DNA of 64,000 nt, taken from positions 57,512 to 121,511 of the forward strand of contig NZ_LMRW01000026.1 in assembly GCF_001428255.1 (NCBI RefSeq), in the 5' to 3' direction. Below are positions 1 to 8,729 of the stretch, one piece after another. A program made the position numbers and the translations under genes. Below the pieces are notes generated by a model. The model saw nothing but the letters and a program-made list of their open reading frames with translations. It searched no databases and had not been told where the DNA came from. Every line of letters begins with the position of its first letter. Position 1 is the stretch's first letter. Origin of the DNA: Agromyces sp. Soil535 (GTDB lineage Bacteria > Actinomycetota > Actinomycetes > Actinomycetales > Microbacteriaceae).

Positions 1-1895
1 ACGAACAGAGATCGCCCTCGCCGGACGCACTCCACGTTCGCGCCGCTCGCCGCAACGGGCAGCACGTCGACCCCGGCGTCGGTGACGACGCGTTCGACCA
101 GGCGTCGCAGTGCGCCGTGCTCGGGCAGCGTCGCGACGTACCAGCCGCGGCCGCCGCCGACCGTGCGCCTGGTCACCGCCGGCCACTCCTCGAGCGCGCC
201 ACCGCCGAAGCGGGCGAGGATCTCGGCATCCTCCACGCGCACGGCTTCGCTCCACACGACGCCGAACGCGTCGTCTCCGAGCAGCTCGCCAGTGAGCGGC
301 ACCGGCGGCGGCGCTTGGCCGCCCGTCGCGCGGAGATCGGGTGCGGCAGGCGGGGCGAACTCCTCGATCCACACGCCGAGCGCGGCCCGGAGCGGCTCGC
401 CGAGGTACCCGCCCAGCCGGATGTGCAGGTGTTCGTCGGTGATCCCCGAGGAGAAGCCGACGACGAGCGTGCCGCCGCGTTCCGCGAACGAGGCGAGGTT
501 CGCGGCCTGGGCGTCGGTGATGACGAAATGCGCCGGTGCCACCACGACGCGATAGCCGGAGAGGTCGTCCTGCGCGCGGACGAAGTCGACCGCCAATCCG
601 AGTGAGCTGAGGGCCCGGTGCCACGCGAACAGGACCTCGACGTACGAGACGGTGGTCGGCGACGCGGGCTGCTCGACCGCCCACCAGCTGTCCCAGTCCA
701 GCGCGATCGCGACGCTGGACGGCACCCTCGTCCCCGCGATGGCGTCGTCGCCGGTGCGCTCCGACAGCGCGCCGAGCTCGGCGCCGAGCTGCTCAACTTC
801 ACGCCAGACGCGTGTGTCGGTGCCGGCGTGCGGCACGAGGCCCGAGTGGAACTTCTCCGACCCTGCGGCGGACTGGCGCCATTGGAAGAACAGCACGCCG
901 TCGGCGCCGCGCGCGATCGACTGGTACGACCACGCGCGCATCTGTCCGGGCGACTTCGCCGCGTTCTGCGCGCGCCAGTTCACCGCGCTCGGCGCCTGCT
1001 CCATGAGCAGCCAGGGCGCTCCGCCGCCCAGCGACCGCATGAGGTCGCGCACCATGGCCGCGTAGGCGGGCGACATGGGATCGGCCGGGTCGGGGTAGGT
1101 GTCGTCCGAGACGACATCGACCTCCTGCGCCCATTTCCAGTAGTCCACCGGCTTGAAGAAGCCCATGAAGTTGGTCGTGATCCGAACGTCGGAACGCGCG
1201 CGGATCACCTCGACCTCCGCCCGGTAGCAGGCCAGCAGCTCGTCGCTCGAGAAGCGATCGAAGTCGAGCAGCTGGGTCGGGTTGCGGAAGGTCGGTGCGG
1301 TACGCGGGGGCATGACCTCCTCGAACGAGTCGTACCGCTGCGACCAGAACGCCGTGCCCCACGCCCGGTTGAGCTCGTCGATCGAGCCGTACTTCGCCGC
1401 GAGCCACTCCCGGAACGCGGCCGCCGACACATCGCAGTAGCAGCGGCTGACGTGACATCCGTACTCGTTGTTCACATGCCAGAGCTCGAGCGCCGGATGC
1501 TGCGCGTACCGCTCCACCAGTCGGGTGACGAGCTCTCGCGCCCGCTCTCGGTAGACGGGCGAGCTCGGGCAGTACTGCTGTCGGCTGCCGACCGACAGTC
1601 GCACGCCGTCCTCGGTCACGGGGAGCGTCTCGGGATGCCGCACCGCGAGCCATGGCGGCGGCGAGGCGGTGGCCGAGGCGAGGTCGACGCGGATCCCGTT
1701 CGCGTGCAGGAGATCCAGCACCTCGTCGAGCCACCCGAAGTCGTACTCGCCCGGGCGCGGCTCAAGGCGGGCCCACGAGAACACGCCGACCGTGGCGAGC
1801 GTGATGCCGCCACGGTTCATGAGGCGCACGTCCTCGTCCCAGACCTCCCTCGGCCACTGCTCGGGGTTGTAGTCGCCGCCGTACCAGATCGTCAC
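1..1895 (-). CDS. GH42 beta-galactosidase, 3' end cut by window edge
   Basis: This gene encodes a family 42 glycoside hydrolase that removes terminal beta-galactose from oligosaccharides, probably in the cytoplasm because no signal peptide is present. It begins GTG with a GAGGAGGG ribosome site 5 bases upstream and opens with MTIWYGGDYNPEQW, typical of GH42. The acid/base Glu is about residue 144 (WHVNNEYG) and the nucleophile Glu about residue 299 (LLMEQAPS). Cys residues near 109, 147, 152 and 154 match the zinc-binding cluster of classical GH42. About 631 codons are visible and the stop lies outside the window, so perhaps 30-60 residues are missing. It is the last gene seen in the sugar operon, 46 bp after the second permease. 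The substrate linkage cannot be read from sequence. Confidence 0.9.
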   Translation of the reverse strand, partial: MTIWYGGDYNPEQWPREVWDEDVRLMNRGGITLATVGVFSWARLEPRPGEYDFGWLDEVLDLLHANGIRVDLASATASPPPWLAVRHPETLPVTEDGVRLSVGSRQQYCPSSPVYRERARELVTRLVERYAQHPALELWHVNNEYGCHVSRCYCDVSAAAFREWLAAKYGSIDELNRAWGTAFWSQRYDSFEEVMPPRTAPTFRNPTQLLDFDRFSSDELLACYRAEVEVIRARSDVRITTNFMGFFKPVDYWKWAQEVDVVSDDTYPDPADPMSPAYAAMVRDLMRSLGGGAPWLLMEQAPSAVNWRAQNAAKSPGQMRAWSYQSIARGADGVLFFQWRQSAAGSEKFHSGLVPHAGTDTRVWREVEQLGAELGALSERTGDDAIAGTRVPSSVAIALDWDSWWAVEQPASPTTVSYVEVLFAWHRALSSLGLAVDFVRAQDDLSGYRVVVAPAHFVITDAQAANLASFAERGGTLVVGFSSGITDEHLHIRLGGYLGEPLRAALGVWIEEFAPPAAPDLRATGGQAPPPVPLTGELLGDDAFGVVWSEAVRVEDAEILARFGGGALEEWPAVTRRTVGGGRGWYVATLPEHGALRRLVERVVTDAGVDVLPVAASGANVECVRRGRSLF

Positions 1896-1941
1896 GTCGT
1901 CCCTCCTCGAAGAGCTTCGCTGGCGAGCCGCCGCGCGTCGT

Positions 1942-2868
1942 TCATTCCTTCACGCTTCCGGTCGCGAGCCCTGACTGCCAGTACCGTTGGAGGAACAGGA
2001 ACGCGAGCACGAGCGGGACGATCGAGACGAGCGAGCCGGTGATCACCGTCGAGAACAGCGCCTGCGAGCCGCCGCCCTGGCTTGCCGCCGACTGGAGCTG
2101 CGCGAGGCCGACAGTGATGGGATACAGGTCCGAGCTGTTCAGCATGATCAGCGGCAGGAAGTAGTTGTTCCACGTCGCGACCAGCGAGAAGAGGAACACG
2201 GTGACGAGACCGGGCCCGAGCAGGCGCAGGCCGACCTGCCAGAAGATCCGGAACTCACCCGCCCCGTCCACGCGTGCCGCCTCGATGAGTCCGTCGGGGA
2301 TGGCATCCGCCGAGTACACCCGCATGAGGTACACCCCGAACGGACTGACGAGCGACGGGACGATGACCGCCCACGGGGTGTCCGTCAGGCCGGCCGAGGA
2401 GAACAGCAGGTAGGTCGGGAGCGCCAGCGCCGTGAGCGGGATCATGATCGCGCCGAGCGTCGCGCTGAAGAGCGCCCTCTTGCCGGGGAACTCGTACTTC
2501 GCGAACGCGTAGCCCGCCATGGTGGAGAGCAGCGTCGCACCGACCGCGGCGCTGATCGAGTACACGAAGGTGTTCACGAGCCAGCGCGTGAAGATGCCGT
2601 CGCGCACGGAGAACAGCGTCTGCAGGTTCTCCCAGAGCGAGAAGTCCCCACCGAACCACAGGCCGAACGTCGTGAAGAGCGCGGCGTTGTCCTTGGTCGA
2701 CGAGACGAGCAGCCACCACAACGGCAGCACGAAGTACAGTACGCACAGCCAGAGCAGCACCGTGAGCAAGGTGCTCCTACGCCGCTCGGGTGCGAAATGG
2801 CGCGCGGCGCGGCGCGATCCCGTGGCGTCGCCGATCGTCACCGCCGCGCGGGTCTCCGTCGAGGTCAT
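1942..2868 (-). CDS. Carbohydrate ABC importer permease, MalG type
   Basis: This 308-residue protein is the second membrane subunit of an ABC sugar importer. It has an N-terminal cytoplasmic tail of about 35 residues, then six predicted membrane helices. The EAA loop, EAARVDGAGEFRIFWQ, which docks onto the ATPase, lies near residue 210. Its ATG overlaps the stop of the MalF-type permease in an ATGA arrangement, so the two are translationally coupled. The partner solute-binding protein is two genes upstream. No ATPase gene lies in the cluster, so a shared MsiK-like ATPase encoded elsewhere is likely. GH42 enzymes on both sides point to beta-galactosides as substrate; this is inference from context. 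Confidence 0.92.
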   Translation of the reverse strand: MTSTETRAAVTIGDATGSRRAARHFAPERRRSTLLTVLLWLCVLYFVLPLWWLLVSSTKDNAALFTTFGLWFGGDFSLWENLQTLFSVRDGIFTRWLVNTFVYSISAAVGATLLSTMAGYAFAKYEFPGKRALFSATLGAIMIPLTALALPTYLLFSSAGLTDTPWAVIVPSLVSPFGVYLMRVYSADAIPDGLIEAARVDGAGEFRIFWQVGLRLLGPGLVTVFLFSLVATWNNYFLPLIMLNSSDLYPITVGLAQLQSAASQGGGSQALFSTVITGSLVSIVPLVLAFLFLQRYWQSGLATGSVKE

Positions 2869-3824
2869 GACAGCCCCCGTTCACGTCGCTCGCGTCGTTG
2901 CGCACCGAGCTGCACGATGTACGAGACCACCGCGATGACGATCCCGAGCAGGAACGCGATGGATGCCGCGTAATTCAGCTCCTGGTTCACGAACGCGAGG
3001 TTGTAGGCGTAGAAGTTCGGGGTGTACGAGTTGATCACCACGTTGGGCGCGATGATCGAGAGCAGGCTCGGCTCGGCGAACAACTGGAACGACCCGATGA
3101 CCGAGAAGATGATCGTCAGCAGGATCGCCGGGCGGATGGCCGGGATCTTGATGCTCCAGGCGAGTCGGAACTGACCGGCGCCGTCGATCTCGGCGGCCTC
3201 GTACAGCTCGGTGGGAATCGACCGCAGGGCCGCGTACATGATGATCATGTTGTAGCCGACGAACTCCCACGTGACGATGTTCATCATCGAGCCGAGCATG
3301 TTCTCGGCCGAGAGGAAGTCGGGTGTCCCGAGCCCCACCGCCCGGGAGATCTGCGCGATCGGGCCGAAGTCGGGCCCGTACAGGTACCCCCACATGAGCG
3401 TGGCGACCACCGCGGGCACGGCGTACGGCATGTAGATGAGCAGGCGGATGGCCTTCGAGCCGCGAGCCCGGAAGCTGTCGAGCGCCAGGGCGAAGAACAG
3501 TGCCAGGCCGAGCATGATCGGCACCTGGACGATGAAGAACAGGCCCACCCGGCCGAGACCTTCGAGGAAGAGCGGGTCGGTGATCGCCCGGACGTAGTTG
3601 CCGAGCCCGGTGAAGACCTCGCCGCCGATCAGCTTGCTCTCGAACAGGCTGAGGTACCCCGAGTAGACGAGGGGCACCACCAGCATCGTGATGAACACGA
3701 CGAAGAACGGCAGGAGGAAGAGGTACGCGGCGAGGTGCTGCTTGCGCTTCGTCGTGCTCGCGCGGCGCTTCGGTGGTGGTGCGGCGGAGGGGCGCTCGAC
3801 AGTGAGCGCCGGGGAGTTCGACAT
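2865..3824 (-). CDS. Carbohydrate ABC importer permease, MalF type
   Basis: This 319-residue inner-membrane subunit pairs with the MalG-type protein. I chose the ATG that gives MSNSPALTVERP because AGAAGGAG stands just upstream; longer reading frames into the preceding gene are artefacts of high GC. A basic N-terminus (KRRASTTKRKQ) precedes the first helix, LAAYLFLLPFFVVF, and about six helices follow. The EAA loop, EAAEIDGAGQFRLAWSIKIP, is near residue 225. A 104-bp gap with a GC hairpin separates it from the solute-binding protein gene, and it overlaps the next permease by four bases. Confidence 0.92.
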   Translation of the reverse strand: MSNSPALTVERPSAAPPPKRRASTTKRKQHLAAYLFLLPFFVVFITMLVVPLVYSGYLSLFESKLIGGEVFTGLGNYVRAITDPLFLEGLGRVGLFFIVQVPIMLGLALFFALALDSFRARGSKAIRLLIYMPYAVPAVVATLMWGYLYGPDFGPIAQISRAVGLGTPDFLSAENMLGSMMNIVTWEFVGYNMIIMYAALRSIPTELYEAAEIDGAGQFRLAWSIKIPAIRPAILLTIIFSVIGSFQLFAEPSLLSIIAPNVVINSYTPNFYAYNLAFVNQELNYAASIAFLLGIVIAVVSYIVQLGAQRRERRERGLS

Positions 3825-3895
3825 GGCGGCTCCTTCTCTTGGTGGATGTCGGCTCGGCGATGGACGGACGGGCAGCCGGAGGTGGGAGCAGGGCC

Positions 3896-3916
3896 CCCGC
3901 CGCTTCGGTCGGCGGG
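3896..3916 (-). repeat. GC hairpin between solute-binding protein and permease genes
   Basis: Arms CCCGCCG (3896-3902) and CGGCGGG (3910-3916) enclose a 7-base loop, in the 104-bp gap just after the binding-protein stop. There is no T-tract. Such intercistronic hairpins in sugar ABC operons often lower permease expression relative to the binding protein; that role here is inferred. Confidence 0.6.
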
Positions 3917-3928
3917 CGCCCCGCGGGC

Positions 3929-5278
3929 TCACTCGACGGTGAAGCCCTGGTCCTCCGCGTACTTCACCAGCTCGTCCTGCCAGACGTCGAGCGCTGCGGC
4001 GATGTCGCCCTTGTCCGCGATCACGGTGCCCATCGTCTCCTCGTAGGTCGAATAGACGTAGTCCATGAACGGAACCCACTCGAAGTCGGTGTCGACGGTT
4101 GTGGAGATCTCGGCGAACAGCTTGTTGACCTCCTGGCCGCCGTAGAACTCCGACTGCTGGTCGACGAACGTGGGATCCTCGAGCACCGACACCTGCGGCG
4201 GATAGAGGAACTGCTCCGTCGCGAGCATCATCGCCGACTCCTCGTCGTTGTTGATGAACTTCGCGAGCTCGTAGGCCGCGATGGGGTTCTCGCTCGAGGC
4301 GAGCACCGCGTCGGACGAGCCGCCCCAGTTGCCCGAGACCTCCTCGCCCGCCGACCACTGCGGGAGCGGAGCTGCGCGCCAGAGGCCCGACGTGCTCTCT
4401 GCGGTGCCCTGCAGGAACACGGGAGCCCACGCTGCGGTGAGCCAGCCGGCGTACTTGCCGTTCGCGAGGCCCTGGTACCAGGTGTCGTTGAAGTCGACGT
4501 CGGTCGAGATCAGGTCGGCCTGGATCAGCTCGGTCCAGTAGGTCGCGACCTCCTTGGCCTCGGCGCTGTTGACGTCGATCTTCACGGTCTCGGATCCGTC
4601 GTAGCCGAAGGGCTTGATGCCCGCCTGCCAGAAGAAGCCGATCATCTGCCCGGCCTGGGTAGCGCCGAGGTTGGAGATGTACGAGCCCGTGGCATCCTTC
4701 ACGGCCTTGGCGGCCACTGCGTAGTCGTCGTACGTAGCCGGCGGCTCGGTGATTCCGGCCGCCGCCAGGATGTCCTCGCGGTACAGGTTGCCCATCGGCC
4801 CGACGTCTTGAGGGATCGCCCACACTTCGTCACCTGGCGACACCTGGTTCCACGCCCAGCCGACGTAGCCGTCGGCGAGGTCGTCGGCACCGTACGGCGT
4901 AAGGTCGAGCAGGGACTCGGGGAGCACGAACGACGGGATGTACTGGTACTCGACCTGCGCGACATCCGGTGCGCCCTCGCCGGCCTCGATCGCGCTGCGG
5001 AGCTTCTGGTAGTGCACGAGGCCCTGGCCGACGTTCTCGACCGTGACGTCGATCTCGGGGTACGCCTCCTCGAACAGGGCGACCTCGTTCTCAATGTCGG
5101 GTACCCACGTCCAGAACGTGAGCTCGGTGGGGGTGCTCAGTGCCTCCTCTCGCTGCTCGTCGGTGATCGGACCGGTGGTATCACCGGAATCGCCACCGGG
5201 CGTGCAGCCGGAGAGGAGCAGTGCTGTGGTGACAGCGCCGACGCCGAGCGCCAGTGCTGTCCTTGGTGCGTTCCTCAT
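3929..5278 (-). CDS. Sugar-binding lipoprotein of ABC importer
   Basis: This 449-residue extracellular solute-binding protein, family 1, captures the sugar for the permeases encoded downstream. I set the start at MRNAPRTALALG because GAAGGAAGAGAAGG precedes it. The signal peptide ends in the lipobox LLLSGC near residue 26, so the Cys should be lipidated and the protein tethered outside the membrane. The body begins TELTFWTWVPDIENEVALF, a typical family 1 opening. It sits 49 bp after the first GH42 gene and ahead of the two permease genes, so it shares the LacI-controlled promoter. The ligand is inferred to be a beta-galactoside. Confidence 0.92.
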   Translation of the reverse strand: MRNAPRTALALGVGAVTTALLLSGCTPGGDSGDTTGPITDEQREEALSTPTELTFWTWVPDIENEVALFEEAYPEIDVTVENVGQGLVHYQKLRSAIEAGEGAPDVAQVEYQYIPSFVLPESLLDLTPYGADDLADGYVGWAWNQVSPGDEVWAIPQDVGPMGNLYREDILAAAGITEPPATYDDYAVAAKAVKDATGSYISNLGATQAGQMIGFFWQAGIKPFGYDGSETVKIDVNSAEAKEVATYWTELIQADLISTDVDFNDTWYQGLANGKYAGWLTAAWAPVFLQGTAESTSGLWRAAPLPQWSAGEEVSGNWGGSSDAVLASSENPIAAYELAKFINNDEESAMMLATEQFLYPPQVSVLEDPTFVDQQSEFYGGQEVNKLFAEISTTVDTDFEWVPFMDYVYSTYEETMGTVIADKGDIAAALDVWQDELVKYAEDQGFTVE

Positions 5279-5327
5279 GACCTTCTCTTCCTTCTTCTCG
5301 GAGGCCGGGGCAGGGGTGCCCGGGCCC

Positions 5328-7430
5328 TCACCCATCGAGCAGGGTCAGCGTCGACCATGCGGAGAGGGGGAGTTCGGTTCCCGCGGGATGGCGGGCGTCG
5401 TCGGCCGGATCCACCACGTCGCGAGCGATGCGCACGACCGTGTCGGTCCAGCTCCAGTTGAACGCGAACCAGGCGTGCCGGCCGTCGGGGAGCGTTCCCG
5501 ACGACACGGTCACGGGCAGGTCCCGTTCCGGTGCGAGCTCGTCGGCGACGGCAGACGGCGCCGCCCAGCGCACGATGTCGCGGGCCAGCGCCGGCGAGGG
5601 CACGCAGCCCACGACGGTGACGCGGCCCTCTCCGTGAGGGTGCGTCGTCACCGCGGCGAAGTCGCCGAAGCGCGGATGCCGGTAGCGGGCGAGCACGTCG
5701 GCGCCGTCGGCGATGAGCCCGTCCGCCCAGAGGGTGGCGGTCGCCTCGGCGGATGCCTCGAACGGGTCCTCCGCGTCGACCGGGACGTCCTCGAGCAGGT
5801 TGGAGAATTCCTCGTAGCGGATGCCGGCCGCATCACGGAGCCGGTCCGGCGCGACGGCGACACGGGCACGCGCCTCCTCGTCGCCGTAGCCGGTGCGGAT
5901 GCCGACGATCAGGTGCCCGCCGGCCGCCGCGTACTCCACGAGCAGGTCGAGGTCGTCGTCCGATGCGACATACAGCGCGGGCGCGACGAGCACCGGGAAC
6001 CGCGCCGCGAGCTCGGCGCCCCCGAGGTCGCGCGCCTGGGTCACGTGGAGGATCCGCGACTGAGCGCCCGAATCGATGACGCCGCGGTGGAACGCGTCGA
6101 CGATCCGCTGGTACGACTGCCCGTCGGGCTTGCCGTCCCGCATCAGCGGCGGGAAGTACTCGAGCGCGAACCGGCTGTCGTTCGACCAGAGCAGCGCGAC
6201 GTCGGCGTCGGGCTCGAAGCCGTCGAGTGCGTCGCCGATCCGCCCGAGCCTGGCGCCGAGCTCGGAGACCTCGCGGTACACCCGGCCTGGCACCAGGCTG
6301 TGCGGCAGCACGCCGCCCCAGTACGTCTCGGTGCCGTACGGCAGGGTGTGCCAATGCCAGTACTCGATCATCGCGGCGCCGCGGGAGACGAAGGCGAATG
6401 CGGCCTGGGCGAGCTGGCCGGGGTACGCCGGCAGGTTGAACTCCGATCCCCCGATCGTCTGCGCGTCGGTCTCGGTGACGAGGAAGCGCGACTGCTTCGA
6501 CGAGTAGAGCCGGTCGGCCTGCCGCATGAGCGCGGCCACGCCCGAGGTCGTCCACGGCGTGACCGGCTCGAGGTCGATGGTGGCGTCGAGGTGGTCCTGC
6601 ATCGCGTAGTAGGGGTTGCCGGCGGTGATGTCGAGCGTGCGCACGAGTGCCTCATCGTCGAGCGCGGGCCGGGGGTACGCGATGCAGGTGGTCACGAACT
6701 GGAGATCGTGCGCGTACTCGCGCACGATCTCGGCCTGCCAGGCGATGAACTCCGTCGTCAGGTCGGCCTGGTAGCGGCGCCACGCGAGGTCGTACTGCGG
6801 CAGCGAGTTGCCGTCGGGCGTCCACAGGTCGGACCAGTCGCTCAGGCGATGCGACCAGTACGTCAGCCCCCACTCCCGGTTCAGCGTCTCGACGTCGCCG
6901 TACTGCTGCCGGAGCCGCCGGACGAACCGCTTGAACGTCCCGCGGTTGTGGAAGAGCTCGACGCCGGGCTCGTTGTCGACCTGGTAGCCGATCACCGCGG
7001 GGTGGTCGGCGTACCTCGACACCACCGCACGGATCACGCGTTCCGCGTGGAATCGGAACGCCGGGTGGGAGTAGTCCACCTCCTGGCGCGCGCCCCACGG
7101 CACGGGCTCCCCGGTGCGGCGCTCGGCGGCGATCTCGGGATGGGCCGTCTGCAGCCACGGCGGCACCGCATACGTCGGCGTGCCGAGGATCACGGCGATC
7201 CCGCGGTCGTGCGCGCCGTCGAGCACCGGCTGCAGCCAGTCGAGGTCGAACTCGCCGTCGCGCGGCTCCCACGTCGACCACACCGATTCGCCAACCCGGA
7301 TGACGGTGAACCCCGCCTGCTCCATGAGGTCGAGGTCTTCGGCCGTGCGCTCCTCGCGGTGGTACTCCGCGTAGTAGGCGGCGCCGAACAGCAGTCGGCC
7401 GAAGGGCTGGACGGGCTCACGGGTCTTCAT
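5328..7430 (-). CDS. GH42 beta-galactosidase, first gene of the operon
   Basis: This complete 700-residue GH42 enzyme opens with FGRLLFGAAYYAEYHREER. The acid/base Glu is about residue 154 (YQVDNEPG) and the nucleophile Glu about residue 320 (FLVTETDAQ), followed by the trimerisation and beta-sandwich regions. It lacks the Cys cluster seen in the second GH42 of the locus, so the two belong to different subfamilies and probably split different linkages. There is no signal peptide, so it acts on imported sugar. It is the promoter-proximal gene of the operon, and its leader carries two LacI-type palindromes. The SD is modest (GGAG, 10 bases from ATG). Confidence 0.93.
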   Translation of the reverse strand: MKTREPVQPFGRLLFGAAYYAEYHREERTAEDLDLMEQAGFTVIRVGESVWSTWEPRDGEFDLDWLQPVLDGAHDRGIAVILGTPTYAVPPWLQTAHPEIAAERRTGEPVPWGARQEVDYSHPAFRFHAERVIRAVVSRYADHPAVIGYQVDNEPGVELFHNRGTFKRFVRRLRQQYGDVETLNREWGLTYWSHRLSDWSDLWTPDGNSLPQYDLAWRRYQADLTTEFIAWQAEIVREYAHDLQFVTTCIAYPRPALDDEALVRTLDITAGNPYYAMQDHLDATIDLEPVTPWTTSGVAALMRQADRLYSSKQSRFLVTETDAQTIGGSEFNLPAYPGQLAQAAFAFVSRGAAMIEYWHWHTLPYGTETYWGGVLPHSLVPGRVYREVSELGARLGRIGDALDGFEPDADVALLWSNDSRFALEYFPPLMRDGKPDGQSYQRIVDAFHRGVIDSGAQSRILHVTQARDLGGAELAARFPVLVAPALYVASDDDLDLLVEYAAAGGHLIVGIRTGYGDEEARARVAVAPDRLRDAAGIRYEEFSNLLEDVPVDAEDPFEASAEATATLWADGLIADGADVLARYRHPRFGDFAAVTTHPHGEGRVTVVGCVPSPALARDIVRWAAPSAVADELAPERDLPVTVSSGTLPDGRHAWFAFNWSWTDTVVRIARDVVDPADDARHPAGTELPLSAWSTLTLLDG

Positions 7431-7484
7431 CTGGTGCGTACTCCGTTGTATGGCGCAGGTGGCGGATCAGTGGGGACGTGACCA

Positions 7485-7504
7485 GAATGTTTTCGACAAC
7501 ATTC
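7485..7504. promoter_or_regulatory. LacI-family operator, downstream site
   Basis: The 20-bp near-palindrome GAATGTTTTCGACAACATTC is symmetric at 18 of 20 positions and has the central CG usual for LacI-family sites. It lies just downstream of the minus-strand promoter for the GH42 operon, 31 bp centre to centre from the second site. Confidence 0.8.
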
Positions 7505-7514
7505 CGGCGACACC

Positions 7515-7544
7515 AGAATGTTGCCGATAACATCGTCTTGTCAA
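7515..7544 (-). promoter_or_regulatory. Promoter of the GH42/ABC operon
   Basis: On the minus strand a perfect -35 TTGACA (7539-7544) is followed after 18 bases by the -10-like CATTCT (7515-7520). The -10 lies inside one LacI-type operator and the other covers the early transcribed region, so repression by blocking initiation is expected. Confidence 0.6.
7516..7535. promoter_or_regulatory. LacI-family operator, promoter-overlapping site
   Basis: GAATGTTGCCGATAACATCG shares GAATGTT, CGA and AACAT with the neighbouring site but is a weaker palindrome. It overlaps the proposed -10 and spacer of the GH42 operon promoter. The 31-bp spacing, about three helical turns, would place both sites on one face of the DNA. 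Confidence 0.75.
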
Positions 7545-7622
7545 GCACCAATTCGGCTTTGTGACGAACTCGCGACCACGCGGTGTAGAAAGATGCCTGC
7601 AACGGACCGGGAGAGGACTGGG

Positions 7623-8675
7623 ATGACCATCAACGCGCACACGCCCGAACCGGGGGCGGGCGACGCGGTGCCGGCGAAGGCGGCCACCATCTATGACGTC
7701 GCGCAGGCCGCAGGGGTCTCCCACCAGACGGTCAGTCGCTTCCTGAAGGGCTTCCAGGGCATCCGGCCCGAGACCCGCGAGAAGGTCGTGCGCGCACTCG
7801 ACGAGCTGGGGTATCGGCCGAACCTCACCGCCCGCAGCCTGAAATCGGGACGGTCCCACCGGATCGGCGCGCTCACGCACGAGATCTCGAAGGTCGGCCC
7901 GAGCCGCGTCGCGGAGGGAGCGAGCGCAGCCGCCCGGGAGGCAGGCTACGTGCTCGATCTCGTGTCGCTCGACGTGGCGAACCCGCGCGCGATCGAGGAG
8001 TCGCTGGAGCTCATCACCCAGCACGACCTCGCCGGCGTGCTCGCCCTCTCCTCCACCGATGAGATGACCCGCGCCTTCGAGACGACGGAGTTCCGGGTGC
8101 CGGTGTACATCGACGTCGAGGTCGACGACACGGTCAGCAGTCACCCGTCGGACCTCACGACCGTGGGCATGCCCGCGCTCGTCGCCCACCTGGCCGACCT
8201 CGGCCACCGAGCACTCGTGCACATCGCCGGCCCTGCCACCTGGTCGGCTGCCCGCAACCGGATCCTGGCCTACGAGACCGCCGTCATCGGTCAGGGACTC
8301 CGTTCGATCGGGATCCTGCCGGGAGACTGGTCGGCGAGGTCGGGATACGAGGCCGTCGTCGCGCTGCCCCGCCTTCCCGACGCGACGGCGTTCGTCGCCG
8401 CGAACGATCAGATGGCACTCGGGGCCATGCTCGCCCTGAAGGAGCGCGGCTGTCGCATCCCCGATGACGTCAGCGTCGTCGGCATCGACGACATCCCCGA
8501 GTCCGCGTACTTCGATCCGCCACTGACGACGTTGCACATCGACTTCGAGGCCGCGGGTCGCCTGTCGGTGCACAAGCTGCTCGCGGAGATCGAGGGCACC
8601 GAGGTCCCTCAGATGGTCGTTCCACCGCCGCAGCTGGTCGTCCGTCGCTCGTCGGGCGCCGCCCCGAGTCGGTGA
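7623..8675 (+). CDS. LacI-family transcriptional repressor
   Basis: This 350-residue regulator is divergent from the GH42/ABC operon. I chose the ATG giving MTINAHTPE because GGGAGAGGA lies just upstream. The helix-turn-helix is at about residues 20-45 (TIYDVAQAAGVSHQTVSRFL) with the hinge helix RPNLTARSLKSG after it. A periplasmic-binding-type sensor domain follows, ending GIDDIPESAYFDPPLTT. It most likely binds the two palindromes in the shared 192-bp intergenic region and is released by a sugar effector, probably galactose or a galactoside. An efficient perfect hairpin ends the gene. Confidence 0.93.
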   Translation: MTINAHTPEPGAGDAVPAKAATIYDVAQAAGVSHQTVSRFLKGFQGIRPETREKVVRALDELGYRPNLTARSLKSGRSHRIGALTHEISKVGPSRVAEGASAAAREAGYVLDLVSLDVANPRAIEESLELITQHDLAGVLALSSTDEMTRAFETTEFRVPVYIDVEVDDTVSSHPSDLTTVGMPALVAHLADLGHRALVHIAGPATWSAARNRILAYETAVIGQGLRSIGILPGDWSARSGYEAVVALPRLPDATAFVAANDQMALGAMLALKERGCRIPDDVSVVGIDDIPESAYFDPPLTTLHIDFEAAGRLSVHKLLAEIEGTEVPQMVVPPPQLVVRRSSGAAPSR

Positions 8676-8680
8676 TCGAC

Positions 8681-8720
8681 GCACGAAGGCCGGGCCCCTC
8701 CCGGGGCCCGGCCTTCGTGC
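8681..8720. terminator. Bidirectional terminator, lacI-type gene / acyl-CoA oxidase
   Basis: An 18-bp perfect stem (8681-8698 with 8703-8720) with a 4-base loop lies between two convergent genes and can serve both strands. There is no long T-tract, as usual in such GC-rich genomes. Confidence 0.9.
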
Positions 8721-8729
8721 GAGCGGATG

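Noticed and set aside
2865..4823. A 652-codon reading that joins sequence opposite the binding protein frame to the MalF-type permease
   Set aside because: The first half is low-complexity and a good SD with ATG precedes the permease start at 3824.
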